Shown here: positions 1 through 11,587 of the stretch, in pieces
Position numbering within the stretch: position 1 is the stretch's first letter
How the letters are laid out: each line of letters begins with the position of its first letter
From: Prinsepia uniflora
Lineage: Eukaryota > Streptophyta > Magnoliopsida > Rosales > Rosaceae
Assembly: GCA_032719365.1 (NCBI GenBank)
Contig: CM064864.1
Location: 2,718,317-2,782,316 of the forward strand
Direction of reading: 5' to 3'
Length of the DNA: 64,000 bases
The notes under the pieces: generated by a model
Database searches by the model: none
What the model was told of the DNA's origin: nothing
The model's input: the letters and a program-made list of their open reading frames with translations, nothing else
Translations under genes and position numbers: made by a program

Positions 1-14
1 TGAACAGACAAAGG

Positions 15-19
15 GGGAT
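15..19. repeat. Target site duplication GGGAT, left copy
   Basis: These five bases are identical to 2816-2820 and abut the TG...CA ends of the solo LTR. Five-base duplications are the usual mark of LTR retrotransposon integration. Confidence 0.8.
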
Positions 20-2815
20 TGTCAGGACCCACCCCTAATCCCCCGGGATTAAGGGCTAAATCCCGATCCCGTCTAACTTACGCATGACACGTAGGCTAAA
101 CTGGCGTCCAACCTTCATGTGACACGTAAGTCGGACAAGGGATTCTCTATCCAACCAACCAAAAAGGTAACCGGACTTCCCAGAGTGTACTGAACTACTG
201 TGGATCGTGGGTGTGATGTCTCTGTCTCTCTCGATCAACAGCCCGTGCCGCAACAACTTGGAGGGTATCGAAAACACGAAAAGACTGTGAGTAGACAAAA
301 ATAAAGAATAAGTTTAAAAACAGTTAACAGAAAACACAATTACATTTATACCCTCCGTTTCAAAAACCAATGCATGCATATCAAAGGTATGTCATAAAAC
401 CATGTACGAAAACCAAACACATTTTCCTTTTTCTCAAATCCCGGGCCTCAGCCCAAAACCATCGAAAACCATTTCATCTGGGCATAACCCAAAACATTAT
501 CATCAAGTCTCAGTGAAATCCAAAACACATTTAAAGCCACATTCTCATCCATCGAACCTGCTGGATCTATCCGAGTCTTTAAACTCAATCCAGGCCTCAA
601 TATAATCCGAGTCTTTAAACTCCCGAGTCTTTAAACTCAACAGGCCTACGGGGGGAAATATCAATATATCCGAGTCTTTAAACTCAATCTAGGTCTTTAA
701 ACCCAATCCGGGCCCGTCCCCCGTCAATCATATCCGGGTCTTTAAACCCAATAACCAGATCCAGCAAATCCAATCCAAAACCATTTGAAAACCTTTTTCC
801 ATTTCCGAATCCGAATCCGCAATCTCATCAGGATCCCGAATCCAAACCCAGAACTCATATCCATCTCCCTTCCAGATCCGAGTCCGCAACCATCATTCCG
901 TAAGCCGGCATCCGGAATAACCATTCCGAACCCAAACCCGGAAATCCATTTCAAGTTCCAAATCAAATCTCGTAAAACGTGAAATTCTATAGTTTTCTCG
1001 AAAAACGTGCAAAACTGTAAATCATCACAATCATAAATCAAATCATAGAATCACATATGGAAAACATATAAAAACATATATGCATGCATCAAGAGTTAGA
1101 AAGCAAAGTCCACTCACAGACCATTTCGACGTCGCCTCGATACGCGCGCACTTACGCCGTTCCTGGCCATTCCGCTATCCTTGGCTTTCCCGAACCTGTC
1201 CAAATCCCAATATAAGGTCACTAACTACTTCACGATACTCATACTAAAGCCCCATAATTTTCCCGTATTTTTAACTATTTTTAACCGAGCCCTAAAACCT
1301 TCGGACATCCCGAAACATATCGAAACGGTGTCCGATTGACTCGAAACCAGAGCCAAAATGTTCGTTACATCGAATACTTTAAAAGTGGTGTTGGATACTT
1401 CCCCAAAAAGGGCCCCACGTGCCCTCATGCGTCGCCCAAAGGGGCTGCGCGTGGGAGCCACGCGCCCAGCACAGTGTCGTCATCTTACCTGGGAAAATCC
1501 GGTCCAACCGGTTCGGTTCAGACCGGTCCAGTTGAACCGACGCAGGCGGTTCTGCTTCATTTTCAGACCATTTTCCTTCCTTTTAAGCCTATTAGGATCG
1601 TCCTACTCTAACTAGTCTAAACAACTACTTAAAACACGAAGTAAAGTACGAGAACTTACCGTCCAGGGCTCGAACCAGTCCCCTGAAATTCCCAGTCACT
1701 GATTTTCAGCCACCCACCGTCTACTCCGCCTCTGGTTCGACTCCTCAGACCAACTACAACATCCTTCAACTAATAGGACGAATAAAACGGCTCGACTAAC
1801 TCTTAAATCCACGATTTTCACTTTGAATTTTAAACGGAAAACAGGGGACATTGAGACTTACCCACGTTCTGACCTCCGCCGTGCTCGCCGCCGTGTTCCT
1901 CTGGGTTCAGAAGGAGGTCCTTAGCCTTCCTATCACTCCTTCAAACCAAATTGGATCAAAATGATCGATGGTGGTTGGACCACGACTGTCGACTCCCTCT
2001 CTGTTTTCACTGGTTTCCCACCTCACACACAAACAAGCACACTTCAGTTTCCACCCAACACGATCAACACTCACACTAGACCTCTTTTGAACACCCACTC
2101 GAGCCCAGAACACCCTCACACTGCACACTGATCGATTTCCTCCTCACGGCCCTTAGTCTCTGTTTTCTCTCAAAACTACACGGTTACAACACAACCATTT
2201 AAACGATTGCATCGTGTAAGCTAGAACCCACTGGAAGCCAGCCAGGTGTCAACCACCTGGTGGTCCCATCCCCAAAATCCACTCAACCCTGTACACCTGT
2301 CCTCAACTAATTGGCACGCTTCCCAAGGTGCAAAAAGACCAAAATACCCCTAACTATGCAAATTACGATTTTACCCCTCACTTTCTAGACCTATATCTCA
2401 CTCATCTGATGTCCGATAAAGGCGTGCCGCCTGTCGTTGTACTCAGGACGACGAAATCTACCTAACGGTCCTCGGTTTACATGTGAAATCCTTGTCGTGC
2501 AAAAAGTAAACTTTTCCCCTTCTTTTAACCTAATTACGAAAGTGCCCTCAGTCTTCCGAACACCATAACTTCCTCCTCGGATGTCGGAATCGGGCGTGCC
2601 ACCTGCCTACGGACTCATGACGTCCCAAACTACGTCATGGTAATCGATCAATGCCCACTTGACCATCCGAATTAAAAGTCAACATTTTGCCCAACTAGGG
2701 GCAAAATCGTCATTCTACGTCCAAGGTCCAAAAGTACCCAACTAACCACCGATTAACTCAGCTAATCCGTCGCTAATCACTTCACTAATCCCGACTTCCG
2801 GGACGGGTCGTTACA
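20..2815 (-). mobile_element. Solo LTR of a long-LTR retrotransposon (family A), minus orientation
   Basis: On the minus strand the element begins TGTAACGACCCGTCCC and ends GGGTCCTGACA, so it has TG...CA ends. It is flanked by an exact 5-bp target duplication, GGGAT, at 15-19 and 2816-2820. Its 2796 bp match throughout in kind, though not base by base, the copy at 28439-31311. Shared landmarks are the initial GACCCGTCCC block, stretches of repeated clause-like motifs around 565-760, and the terminal GTCAGGACCC. No internal domain, primer binding site or second LTR is present, so it is a solo LTR left by LTR-LTR recombination. The short ORFs inside it look fortuitous. LTRs of this length are known in Ty3/gypsy lineages, but the lineage cannot be assigned without coding sequence. 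Confidence 0.85.
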
Positions 2816-3181
2816 GGGATGCATGTATGCAATCATACTGATCAATGGATGAGTGACACTTGTCATTCATCCTTTGGCCAGCACAGAAATATCTGGGGCT
2901 CACTTGAGACAAAATTTAAGCCGTCTCGTAAATTTGTAATTAATCCTCATCTAAAGCGAGGCTAATCCGTCATTAATTACAGGGATGCATGTATGCAATC
3001 ATACTGATCAATGGATGAGTGACACTTGTCACTCATCCTTTGGCTAGCACAGAAATATCTGGGGCTCACTTGAGACAAAATTTAAGCCGTCTCGTAAATT
3101 CGTAATTAATCCTCATCTAAAGCGAGGCTAATCCGTCATTAATTAGTAATTAATCTCGATAATTCAGGACGGGTCGTTACA
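2816..3181 (-). mobile_element. Older LTR terminal fragment with a 166-bp tandem duplication
   Basis: The segment ends GGACGGGTCGTTACA at 3167-3181, which is the reverse complement of the family A LTR start, but the interior is diverged. It holds two near-identical 166-bp units, 2816-2981 and 2982-3147. Each starts GGGATGCATGTATGC and they differ at only a few positions. The fragment is the target into which the solo LTR at 20-2815 was inserted. No coding sequence is visible. Confidence 0.6.
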
Positions 3182-3847
3182 AAAATCAATAAAGATCGTA
3201 ATTCATATCAAAACCGTTGATTTATTTAATAAACAATCTCTAATCCCGTTGATTTTTTTAAAGAGATGTTTTCATATGATAATTTAAAAAATGATTATAC
3301 AATTCGGATTATAACACATATGCAAAGATAATTCGATAAATTAAAATAATAGTACGAGAAAGTAATATTAGAGACTGAAATGCAAGTATAATTATGTTTA
3401 TAAATAATAAATTGGATATATAGTAGAAGAGGTAATTAAAGTTGAATAGATATAGATTCCATTTCACCTAAACGCTTTAGTGGTTGGATGCTGTCAGTCA
3501 AGTATGCTTCTGACTTAGTTTGGGAGAATTAATTAAGAAGCCTCCTTTCACATATGATCTTTGAAAAACCCTACCTAGCTGCCTAGTTACATACTTAATG
3601 AATTAATTTAAAAAAAATACAAATTCCGACACTTTCGAATTCAAATGTATAATAATATTTACGCAAATAAGATTTATATATTGTAGTTATTAATGGAATT
3701 AGGTACATAATTATACTTTTTTTTATCTTGTATGAATATTTAAAACGGCGCTAGGCATTTGGAGGTTTGTCGATATGGACCTTACTTAGGCTGTTAGTCG
3801 GAGCTTAAGCGGGGGCCTAGGTGCTTTTTTTAAAAGACACTCAATAA
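3182..3847. repeat. AT-rich spacer with a partial foldback-element arm
   Basis: The stretch from about 3182 to 3400 resembles one arm of the foldback element at 7285-7692. Shared words are CGATAAATTAAAAT and a terminal TGCAAGTAT. The start of the stretch is also shared with 6024-6130 (TCAAAACCGTTGATTTATTT). Beyond 3400 I see AT-rich sequence without gene features. Confidence 0.4.
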
Positions 3848-4439
3848 ATTAATAATATAATAAATATCGTCATATAATTATAGAATAAAAAATAATTATT
3901 TAGATAAATAAATTTAATTAGAAATCATAAATATTGAAAATGTAAGTTATTCATTAATTTTATTATACAACATTCTATATTTTTTTTATTTTGATTAATA
4001 ATTATATTACTTACTAAGTATTTAATAAATTAAATAATTTATATAACAAAATATAATATATAACGACTCTAAATTGAATTTGCAAACTGAACGAATTTAT
4101 AAGCAAATCTACTTAAGCACTTAGCCAATATACGAGATAGTTCCTCGCCTTCAAGCGTCTAGACGAAACCACCACCGCTTTGAATATAATTCACATTTTC
4201 TTACATTAAATGTCCGTTCATTACTTGAGTACCTTCATAAGTATGTGATTCTATCTCAAAAAAAAAATATCTATAACATTAGGAGTGATACTATTTTCTC
4301 TAAATTTCCAGCCATAACTTATATTCTCTTCACAATCAAAAGAAGAAATGTACTAGAAAAGTTGATTTGCCTAACATGAACTGAAAGCCGTGAGCTTGCC
4401 ACTGACATGATCGAGTTACACAGTCAAACACGCTAGCTT
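3848..4439 (+). repeat. Direct duplication, copy 1 (about 0.59 kb)
   Basis: This AT-rich block is repeated in the same orientation at 6141-6720 with few differences. One difference is about 11-12 bp present here after AAATGTCCG and absent from copy 2. The shared block ends at CACGCTAGCTT, after which this copy runs directly into LTR sequence at 4441. No open frame runs through it. Confidence 0.85.
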
Positions 4440-4440
4440 G

Positions 4441-5836
4441 CATGTAAATCGAGGTTTTCGGTTTTACACTGATTTTTTGTACTTATAGTTTTGGAAATGA
4501 TTTCATGAAATGGTTTTGGATTTGAAAAGGTAAACTCGGGTTTGAGACCCATTTGTTTTGAAAACCCTCGGACTGGAAGTCCTTTTAGTTACGTTCTCAG
4601 GCCAGAGGCCCAATTGGTTCTTAAATCGATTTCAGATTTGGAAATATGGACCGGGCACGAGACCCATTTGATTTATGAACTCTCGGACCTAAAGTCCATT
4701 TGATTTAACAAGACATCGGGCCGGAGGCCCAGTTGGTTTGTGTATCGGGCTCGAGGCCCAGTTGACTTACGTATCGGGCACGAGACCCATTTGGTTTACG
4801 AAATCAAGCACGAGGCCCATTTAGTTTATGAAATCGGGCACGAGGCCCAGTTGGTTTACGATTCGGGTCACAGACCCAGTTGGTTTACGATTCGGGTCGC
4901 AGGCCCAGTTTGTATGTGGATTCGGGCTTAGGGCCAAGTTGTGTTTTAAGACTGTGGATTCGAGCTTAGGGCCCAGTTGTGTTTTAAGACTGTGATTTCG
5001 GGTCAGGGACCCACAAATGGATTTATGGTTCATGACGGTTTATGGGGACTGGGCATGAACCTTCGAAAGGTTTTGAGAATGTTTTCAAAAGGTTTTTCGT
5101 ATACCATCCTTATATATATGAATTGTCTCATCCGGGGAGGGTCGTTGGCCTGGGTGGACCCCGGAGTAATCAAGGAGCACTGACTGAGTGGAGTCGCCCC
5201 AGTTGGGTTCCTTACTCTCAGAAAGGCTATGGATTATAACCCCCCAGGGAGGGTCATCGATCTACAGACATTGACCTGGGTGGACCCTGGGGAGACTTGG
5301 GCTTTGAGACCCCAGGTAGCACGCACGTAGCTCTAGATACCGTGACATGATTAGTTATATGATATATATATATATATGATGAACATGATTTCTTGGTTTT
5401 GTGAAATTGTGTTTTATGATGATAAATGGATTTGGGATGAGTTCCCACATATGTTTGCTTTGTTCTAGATTTCTGTAAATGGTGTTGGGCTGGAGCCCGT
5501 ATGGATTTGGTTATTGAAACATATGTGGTTTGATAAATGGTTTTACTATGCATGCATGCTTTTTAGTAAAGGGCATAAAGGTCTTTTATAAAATGTGTTT
5601 TATGAACTATTGTTTTTCGTCCACTCATAGTTTTTTTTTTGTTTTCAATGCCCTTCAGGTTGAATACGGTGCTGACTGTAGCAGAGACCGGGACATCACA
5701 TACCTCCTCCGGATCCTGGCGTACTCTGGAAGCCGGAAGGCTAAAGGTTTTAATTTTCCCTGGTCTGACACCCCGTGTCAGACGGGATCAAGAACGTCCC
5801 TCGTTAATCCCGGGGGGATTGGAATGGGTCCTGACA
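4441..5836 (+). mobile_element. 5'-truncated family A LTR fragment, plus orientation
   Basis: The fragment aligns by eye with the central and 3' part of the LTR at 28439-31311. Both contain the clause array, CTCATCCGGGGAGGGT, CTCCTCCGGATCCTGGCGTACTC, and a terminal GGGTCCTGACA or GGGTCCTGTCA. The LTR 5' third is missing. The left edge is fused to duplicated sequence ending at 4439. The right edge is fused to an inverted piece of LTR 5' region. No target duplication is present, so this is a rearranged remnant and not a clean insertion. Confidence 0.75.
4540..5010 (+). repeat. Degenerate minisatellite inside the LTR (about 30-bp units)
   Basis: Imperfect units built on CGGGCACGAGGCCCA followed by GTTGGTTTACGA-like spacers recur about a dozen times, most regularly between about 4690 and 4990. 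The same array type is seen at 30240-30330 in the LTR at 28439-31311, and in reverse orientation at 565-760 and near 63980. It is therefore a family feature. Confidence 0.7.
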
Positions 5837-6022
5837 CATACGACTTCCAATTTGTGTACGAACTCGTATCGTCTCGATCTACATAACGATTCTCGGTCCT
5901 CGTGCATTTGACCTCCCGGGTCAAAAGTCAACATTTTGTCGATTGTACGGGTAAAATCGTCATTTTACACCGACCGTCCGAAAAATCCTCGATTAATTTC
6001 TGATTAGTCTCGACTCTTTATA
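5837..6022 (-). mobile_element. Inverted piece of LTR 5' region joined to an LTR 3' end
   Basis: Read on the minus strand, this piece resembles the first few hundred bases of the family A LTR, including GTTGACTTTTGACCCGG-like text seen as GTTGACTTTT at 28744. It sits immediately after the 3' end of the plus-oriented LTR fragment, so the LTR 3' end and an LTR 5' region are joined in opposite orientations. Confidence 0.55.
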
Positions 6023-6140
6023 AAAAATCAATAAGATTAGTGGTCGTTTAGTCATTTATATATAGTAACTAAATAGATGGTTCAAAATAAATATCTTAAT
6101 GCATATCAAAACCGTTGATTTATTTAATAAAAAACCTTTA

Positions 6141-6720
6141 ATTAATTATATAATAAATATCGCCATATAATTATAGAATAAAAAATAATTATTTAGATAA
6201 ATAAATTTAATTAGAAATCATAAATATTGAAAATATAAGTTTTTCATTAATTTTATTATACAACATTCTATATTTTTTTTATTTTGATTAATAATTACAT
6301 TACTTACTAAGTATTTAATAAATTAAATAATTTATATAACAAAATATAATATATAACGACTCTAATTGAATTTACAAACAGAACGAATTTATAAGCAAAT
6401 CTATTTAAGCACTTAGCCAATGTACGAGATAATTCCTCACCTTCAAGCGTCTAGACGAAACCACCACCGCTTTGAATATAATTCACATTTTCTTACATTA
6501 AATGTCCGAGTACCTTCATAAGTTTGCGATTCTATCTCAAAAAAAAATTATCTATAACATTAGGGGTGATACTCTTTTCTCTAAATTTCCGGCCAGAACT
6601 TATATTCTCTTCACAATCAAAAGAAGAAATGTACTAGAAAAGCTGATTTGCCTAACATGAACTGAAAGCCGTGAGCTTGCCACTGACATGATCGAGCCAC
6701 ACAGTCAAACACGCTAGCTT
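6141..6720 (+). repeat. Direct duplication, copy 2
   Basis: This is the second copy of the block at 3848-4439. After the shared CACGCTAGCTT it continues into unique sequence (CCTAGCTAACC), which suggests this copy keeps the original right flank and copy 1 does not. Confidence 0.85.
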
Positions 6721-7235
6721 CCTAGCTAACCTATCTACCTATATATATCTTCAATTTAACCCTCAAATTATCGAACACATTGAAGATAAGGACTTCAAAT
6801 CTTTCTAAAAATTTGCCATCGAATCCAGCCAACACGTTCTTAATTGTTTATGCCACTTTCGCATTGTCAATCAATTTCGTGTTGAAAAAATAAATATACA
6901 TGTTATATATAGCTAAATATAAGAAAATTGATGTGATTGTCAGTCGCTGAATTTGGTACTAATTGTAGTATTATCTTAAATTTTATTATTAATAGCATAA
7001 ATTCTCTGAATTATATCTAACTATTTGAAGGCATTTCTTCGGTTTTTTTTCTCAAATTTTTGTTAAAAAAATATGATAGGATGATTTTATCCTTATTTTT
7101 AGCATATGTTATTGAAAAATTTAATGGAATTACTATCCTTACACGTTTAGGTACATTTAAAAGATATATGCTACTAATAATAATAGATTACATAAGTAAT
7201 AACTAAATTTAATATAAAATTTAAAGATGTTGGTA
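6721..7235. repeat. AT-rich spacer with a weak foldback
   Basis: Sequence at about 6945-7030 (TTAAATTTTATTATTAATAG) is loosely the reverse complement of sequence at about 7140-7240 (CTACTAATAATAATAG). This is consistent with a worn inverted-repeat element. No gene is seen. Confidence 0.3.
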
Positions 7236-7248
7236 ACAATCTCTCTCA

Positions 7249-7284
<36 letters not shown>
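7236..7284. repeat. (CT)n then (AT)n microsatellite
   Basis: A run of CT dinucleotides passes directly into AT dinucleotides next to the left end of the foldback element at 7285. Confidence 0.85.
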
Positions 7285-7285
<1 letters not shown>

Positions 7286-7692
7286 ATACTTGCATCCCAC
7301 TTTGATGTTACCTCGTGTATTATGATTTCGACTTATCAGATTATTTTTGTACATATATTATAATCGAAACTGTTCATTCTCAAAAGTATCATGTCAAGAT
7401 CATCACAGTAAAAAATTAACAAGTTTGAAGTTTTTTTAATTATTTGTATATATATATATATAATCAAATAAATTACCGGTACGTTTTGGTAAGAATTAGT
7501 ATTCTCATAACGAATTATTTATTTAGTTTATATATATAACTAAACGACCTCCAATCTTATTTTCTTTTTAGAAAAACAATTTTGATATAATAATTTAGAG
7601 AATAAATCGTTATAATTATGATATATGTACAAAACCAATTCGATAAATTAAAATTATGGTTCGAAGAGATAACATATTGGAGTGCAAGTATT
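7285..7692. mobile_element. Foldback MITE-like element, 408 bp
   Basis: The left end AATACTTGCATCCCACTTTG and the reverse complement of the right end AATACTTGCACTCCAATATG match. Imperfect complementarity continues inward for about 190 bp per arm to an AT-rich centre near 7450-7530. Related copies or arms lie at 25102-25390, 43626-43890 and 3182-3400. No coding capacity is present. Long inverted arms, small size and multiple copies fit a MITE. The superfamily is not assigned. Confidence 0.7.
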
Positions 7693-9790
7693 TTCATATA
7701 GATATATATATTATAATTAACTTACTTGAAAACCAATTAAGGTCTGAATTGAACTAGCTATTTTTGCGCAGCTTTGCTTCTTTTTTTTTTAATTTATCTT
7801 CCATGGTTGCTCAGCTTTGTTTGGCAAGCAGATCAAATGCAGAAGACCTTTGTCTATTCCCATACTTATTCAATTTGTAATTACATAATTAGTCATAGCA
7901 TTAATACTTTAATTACGAATAATTAAATGGTTGGAATTATATATGATTAATCAAATCCATGTAGATCGATGTGGTGGTGATCAATATTTATATATATTTT
8001 TTTCCCCGGAGGGGCCAAATCTGAGCATTTTTTTTATTTTATAGCAAAAATATCCTATAAATTATTAAAACTTTATCATTTATTAATTATACATGTCAAT
8101 TTTTGCTCCTATTTATTAATTATATCACGTCAATTTTTGCTCTTACCGGCTATAACTAGAGCCTCTAGACCTAACAAAGAAAACCTGCTCTTCGTTGACC
8201 AAAACTCCATGCCAATTATGCCAATCTTGCCATTGTCACTTGTCAGATACAGATAGCATTCTCCTTTTACCATTACAAAGGACACCAAAATGTCAACAAT
8301 CTCAAGCTCCCATAGCTTTCTCTTCAAAATTAACACCAATTATATTTATAATTACTTACGGTAATATCTGCGAATAAATGGAAATACGAGTTAAATCATG
8401 CCCGATAAATCTTTGATTATGAGTTTCAATTTTTTTTTTATGTTCATCAAATCTTAATTTAAAGTCTCTTGGTAATTATATATGTTTACATTTACTTCGT
8501 CTAAGATTATTGATGCTCTTCCTATCAAAAGCCACACCACTCAATATATTCCCATCCATTTCACATAGATCGATCTCTACTTAATTATTACTCCCCTTTT
8601 TCACCTACACAAAGTTTTGTAATGTCACTCACTTTCAAGTTACTTTGTAGTTAGTGTAAATTTGTGTTGGGACATGCTTTATATAAATTGGTGTAAATTT
8701 GTTATTATGATTTATGTTATAATTCTGAGTTCCGGCTCTTTATTCCTTACAAAAAAAATTCTATTTAATTCAACCTGCTATACATTGATGAAAGATATAT
8801 ATATATCTCGAATGATATATGCTAATTCACATCGATTGCACAGAAGTCTTGGATCCATGCCATCATGATTTCTTTGACAAGAGAGATTATGCTTTCGTGA
8901 GATTTCTACATCCATCATATCAATATATATATATGTATTATTATATTATTATATATATTATATTATATATATCTATCGGTCACCACATTCTCTTCTACGG
9001 ATCACTTAACCATGACAAAATTATAATAATAATAATATTATTATTATTATTTGGTTTTTGAAACATGAAATTCACTAGGTAAATGAAGAATTCAAATACG
9101 TATATATATATATATACAATGCAATATATCAAAGGGTATTTAGAATTGAGATCTCCGTGATATGCACGTATATGATCGTTCACATACTTGAGAAATGTCT
9201 GTATTGAGTTATAACTACTTGTTATAATAGAATGAGCACGTTATCTCATCCCAATCGAAAGACGGGCAAAAAAGGACCGGTGGAAGTCGACCACAAGACC
9301 TCCATCGATCCATCACCCTCGGTGGTTATATATATATTCATTTGAAAGTAATCATGGGAGCTAGCAAACTACAATGCAATGATAGACAATAGTTGATGAA
9401 TGATGATAACTAGGGTTTGCAGCATATTGCATGAACCTATATCATCGAGTGTGCATGATTCGTCGACCGGGCCTATGCCTGCTGTATTCAGCCTACAACC
9501 TAGGTACCTACTACCTAGCCTTAGATCATTCCCGATCCAATTATTGCCTATTTTTAACTTTCCACGTAATAAAAAGATTGTATATTACACATTAGAAATC
9601 GGGATTGAATATTTTAAATTTTAGAAATTCATTGATTAATCGATTTTATATATAATTATTTATTGGCTTTTAATTTTTTTTTCGTTTTCCTAATTCATAA
9701 TTTCTTATTGGCGAAAATTACACGTTACAAAGCGAGGGCGAGGGTTTCAATTTTCATGCCAATCAACGAGTGCATGATTAAAAATTAATA
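7693..9790. other. AT-rich intergenic sequence, no gene seen
   Basis: The stretch contains AT dinucleotide runs (8920-8970, 9101-9117) and an ATT/AAT run (9025-9052). Open frames are short and lack family resemblance. Two similar 30-base phrases with TCAATTTTTGCTC occur at 8095-8143. I could identify no gene. Confidence 0.6.
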
Positions 9791-10130
9791 TTTTTATTAA
9801 AAATCAATATGAGAATGATATGAGTTGGTATTTGACCAACTTTGTAATCTTATTTGACCGAATTTCAGAAACGGGAAAAAGCGGGCCCACAAATTCGGGG
9901 GTTTCCGTAACGGAGATGACGTGAGGGCCCAATCAGCAAGACATAGGCGTGAGAAGAAACATAATGTCACTCCCACGTGCCAACTACGGTCAAATGACGG
10001 TGCCCAATCTTTAACACGTGTAAGGCCTTGAAGGAAACCGTGATGTTGGACATACTGGGCATTTTGACTGACCACCGCGTTCCGGCGGTGGTCCCCACAC
10101 TCTCTCGTCTAAAATGACTAAAATATTAAG
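9791..10130. promoter_or_regulatory. GC-richer block with W-box and G-box cores and a perfect 9-bp hairpin
   Basis: Within about 240 bp there are four W-box cores (TTGACC at 9832 and 9854, GGTCAA at 9988, TTGACT at 10064) and two G-boxes (CACGTG at 9974 and 10015). GACCACCGC at 10070-10078 pairs exactly with GCGGTGGTC at 10085-10093. The block lies about 1.65 kb upstream of the WRKY start codon. W-boxes are the known WRKY binding element, so auto- or cross-regulation is possible. That is inference, and the block could equally be part of an old transposon. Confidence 0.35.
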
Positions 10131-10154
10131 AATTTCAAAACACAGCTAAATATT

Positions 10155-10600
10155 AATTAGAGAAAGTTAATATTATCGTTTCTAAATTTTACATTTATTT
10201 TATCTAAATTTTATTATTAATAGTAAATATTTCTGAATTTTACTTTAATATGTATTAATAATCTTACTATTAAATTTTTTTAGCTATATTTATTAAACAG
10301 TAAAATGGTATTTTAAAGTGTGTTTATAAACGTAAAATAAGAGTAAAGTTTGAATTTCATTCTTATTGAATATAGAGAATTATATAACAATTTTTTTAAT
10401 AAAAATAATTATGAATTTTAATAAAAGGACTATCAATACATATTTAGTCATAGCTCAGTAACGTTTATTATTAATAATGAAATTAATTGACGATAAATAA
10501 AATTAGTGCAAAGTTTAAGGACGTCTGTCACTAATAATGAAATTTATGAACGATAATTAAAATGAAGTAAAATCCAAAAATAATGTCAATAATTTTTTTC
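10155..10600. repeat. Worn foldback element
   Basis: Sequence near 10165-10260 (CTAAATTTTATTATTAATAG) recurs as its reverse complement near 10510-10600 (CACTAATAATGAAATTTATG). The middle is AT-rich. No coding sequence is seen. Confidence 0.4.
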
Positions 10601-11580
10601 TATTAATTAATACGTATGAATTTTATTTTTAATAATTAAAAATATAATTTACAATGTAATAATATAATGTAATCTTTATTTCACTGCCATCGAGCTCTGG
10701 TAGGCAGTAGGCAGATCGAGGCAGTCCATTTTCAATGTCTAATCCCCGAACTGGTTGTGATTATTCTTTTCCAACCTTAAAACGGCTTCTTCACCAATTT
10801 CGCCACTCATTCCCACTTTTTTTAATTTTTATTTCTATATTATGGTAAGAACGTTCAAGTCAAATAGCTATCAAATTCGAATTGATTTTGAGATACCTCG
10901 GTTTAAATAGTCCATTTTAAATTCGTAATCGATACGTATGGTTGATATATGAACAATAATAATTGATAATCATATGGTTTTTATTATTTAGAATAAATTT
11001 ATTTTTTCTTATATATCCTACCTTATTTTAGGGTAATTTTAATGAGGCATCTAACTTTATAAACAAATAGGTAATTTTTTTTTTTAATTTTGTTGGAATC
11101 ATTTCAAAAAATTAACTTTCTTCTTAATTTTGATAACAAATTCAAGAGCTTTTTTAATTAACCTCTATTTGGTTTTGGTTTTAATAGCATGTATAATTAG
11201 TAGTGACTTGCCAATTATTCCTCAATTACCATTCACTTAGTTAAATATTCGTTAAAATCTAAATAGAACTACAATAAAAACACTCTTTCCTCTAATCTTA
11301 AATTAAAGAACTATTCATTATGTCATATATAGAGTTTTTAAAAAAATTCTTAAATATATAACCAAGTTGTAGTGTAATTAGCAAACTACTACGTTTAGAG
11401 AATGAATTCTCTAACTTCTAGTTGGTAGGAGTTCGAAACTAGCCTAGAACACTTTGTAATCCGTCAAACGAGGATTAAACCCACTCTTCAAATATGACGA
11501 CAAAAAAAATAAATCTTTACATTACTTTCAGAAATGAGTCTTATAATTAGGACAGATTTAGAAAAAGGGCCAAAAGCCAC
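10601..11580. other. AT-rich intergenic and WRKY upstream sequence
   Basis: I see no gene. The stretch just before the WRKY leader carries a possible tRNA-derived phrase (GGAGTTCGAAACTAG near 11428) that could be a SINE trace, but an A box is not convincing. Confidence 0.4.
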
Positions 11581-11587
11581 CATCCCA

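Noticed and set aside
402..982. Short open frames inside the first LTR
   Set aside because: They consist of repeated phrases of the LTR array and have no protein family features.
5530..5911. Open frames of 90-118 codons in LTR sequence
   Set aside because: They are composed of conserved LTR text (CCTCCGGATCCTGGCG and similar) seen in all copies, not protein domains.
9797..10075. 92-codon minus-strand frame in the GC-richer block upstream of WRKY
   Set aside because: No resemblance to a protein family and no plausible exon neighbours. Base composition explains the open frame.
11400..11460. tRNA-derived SINE near 11428
   Set aside because: The B-box-like GAGTTCGAAACT is suggestive, but I could not find a matching A box, a cloverleaf or a 3' tail.
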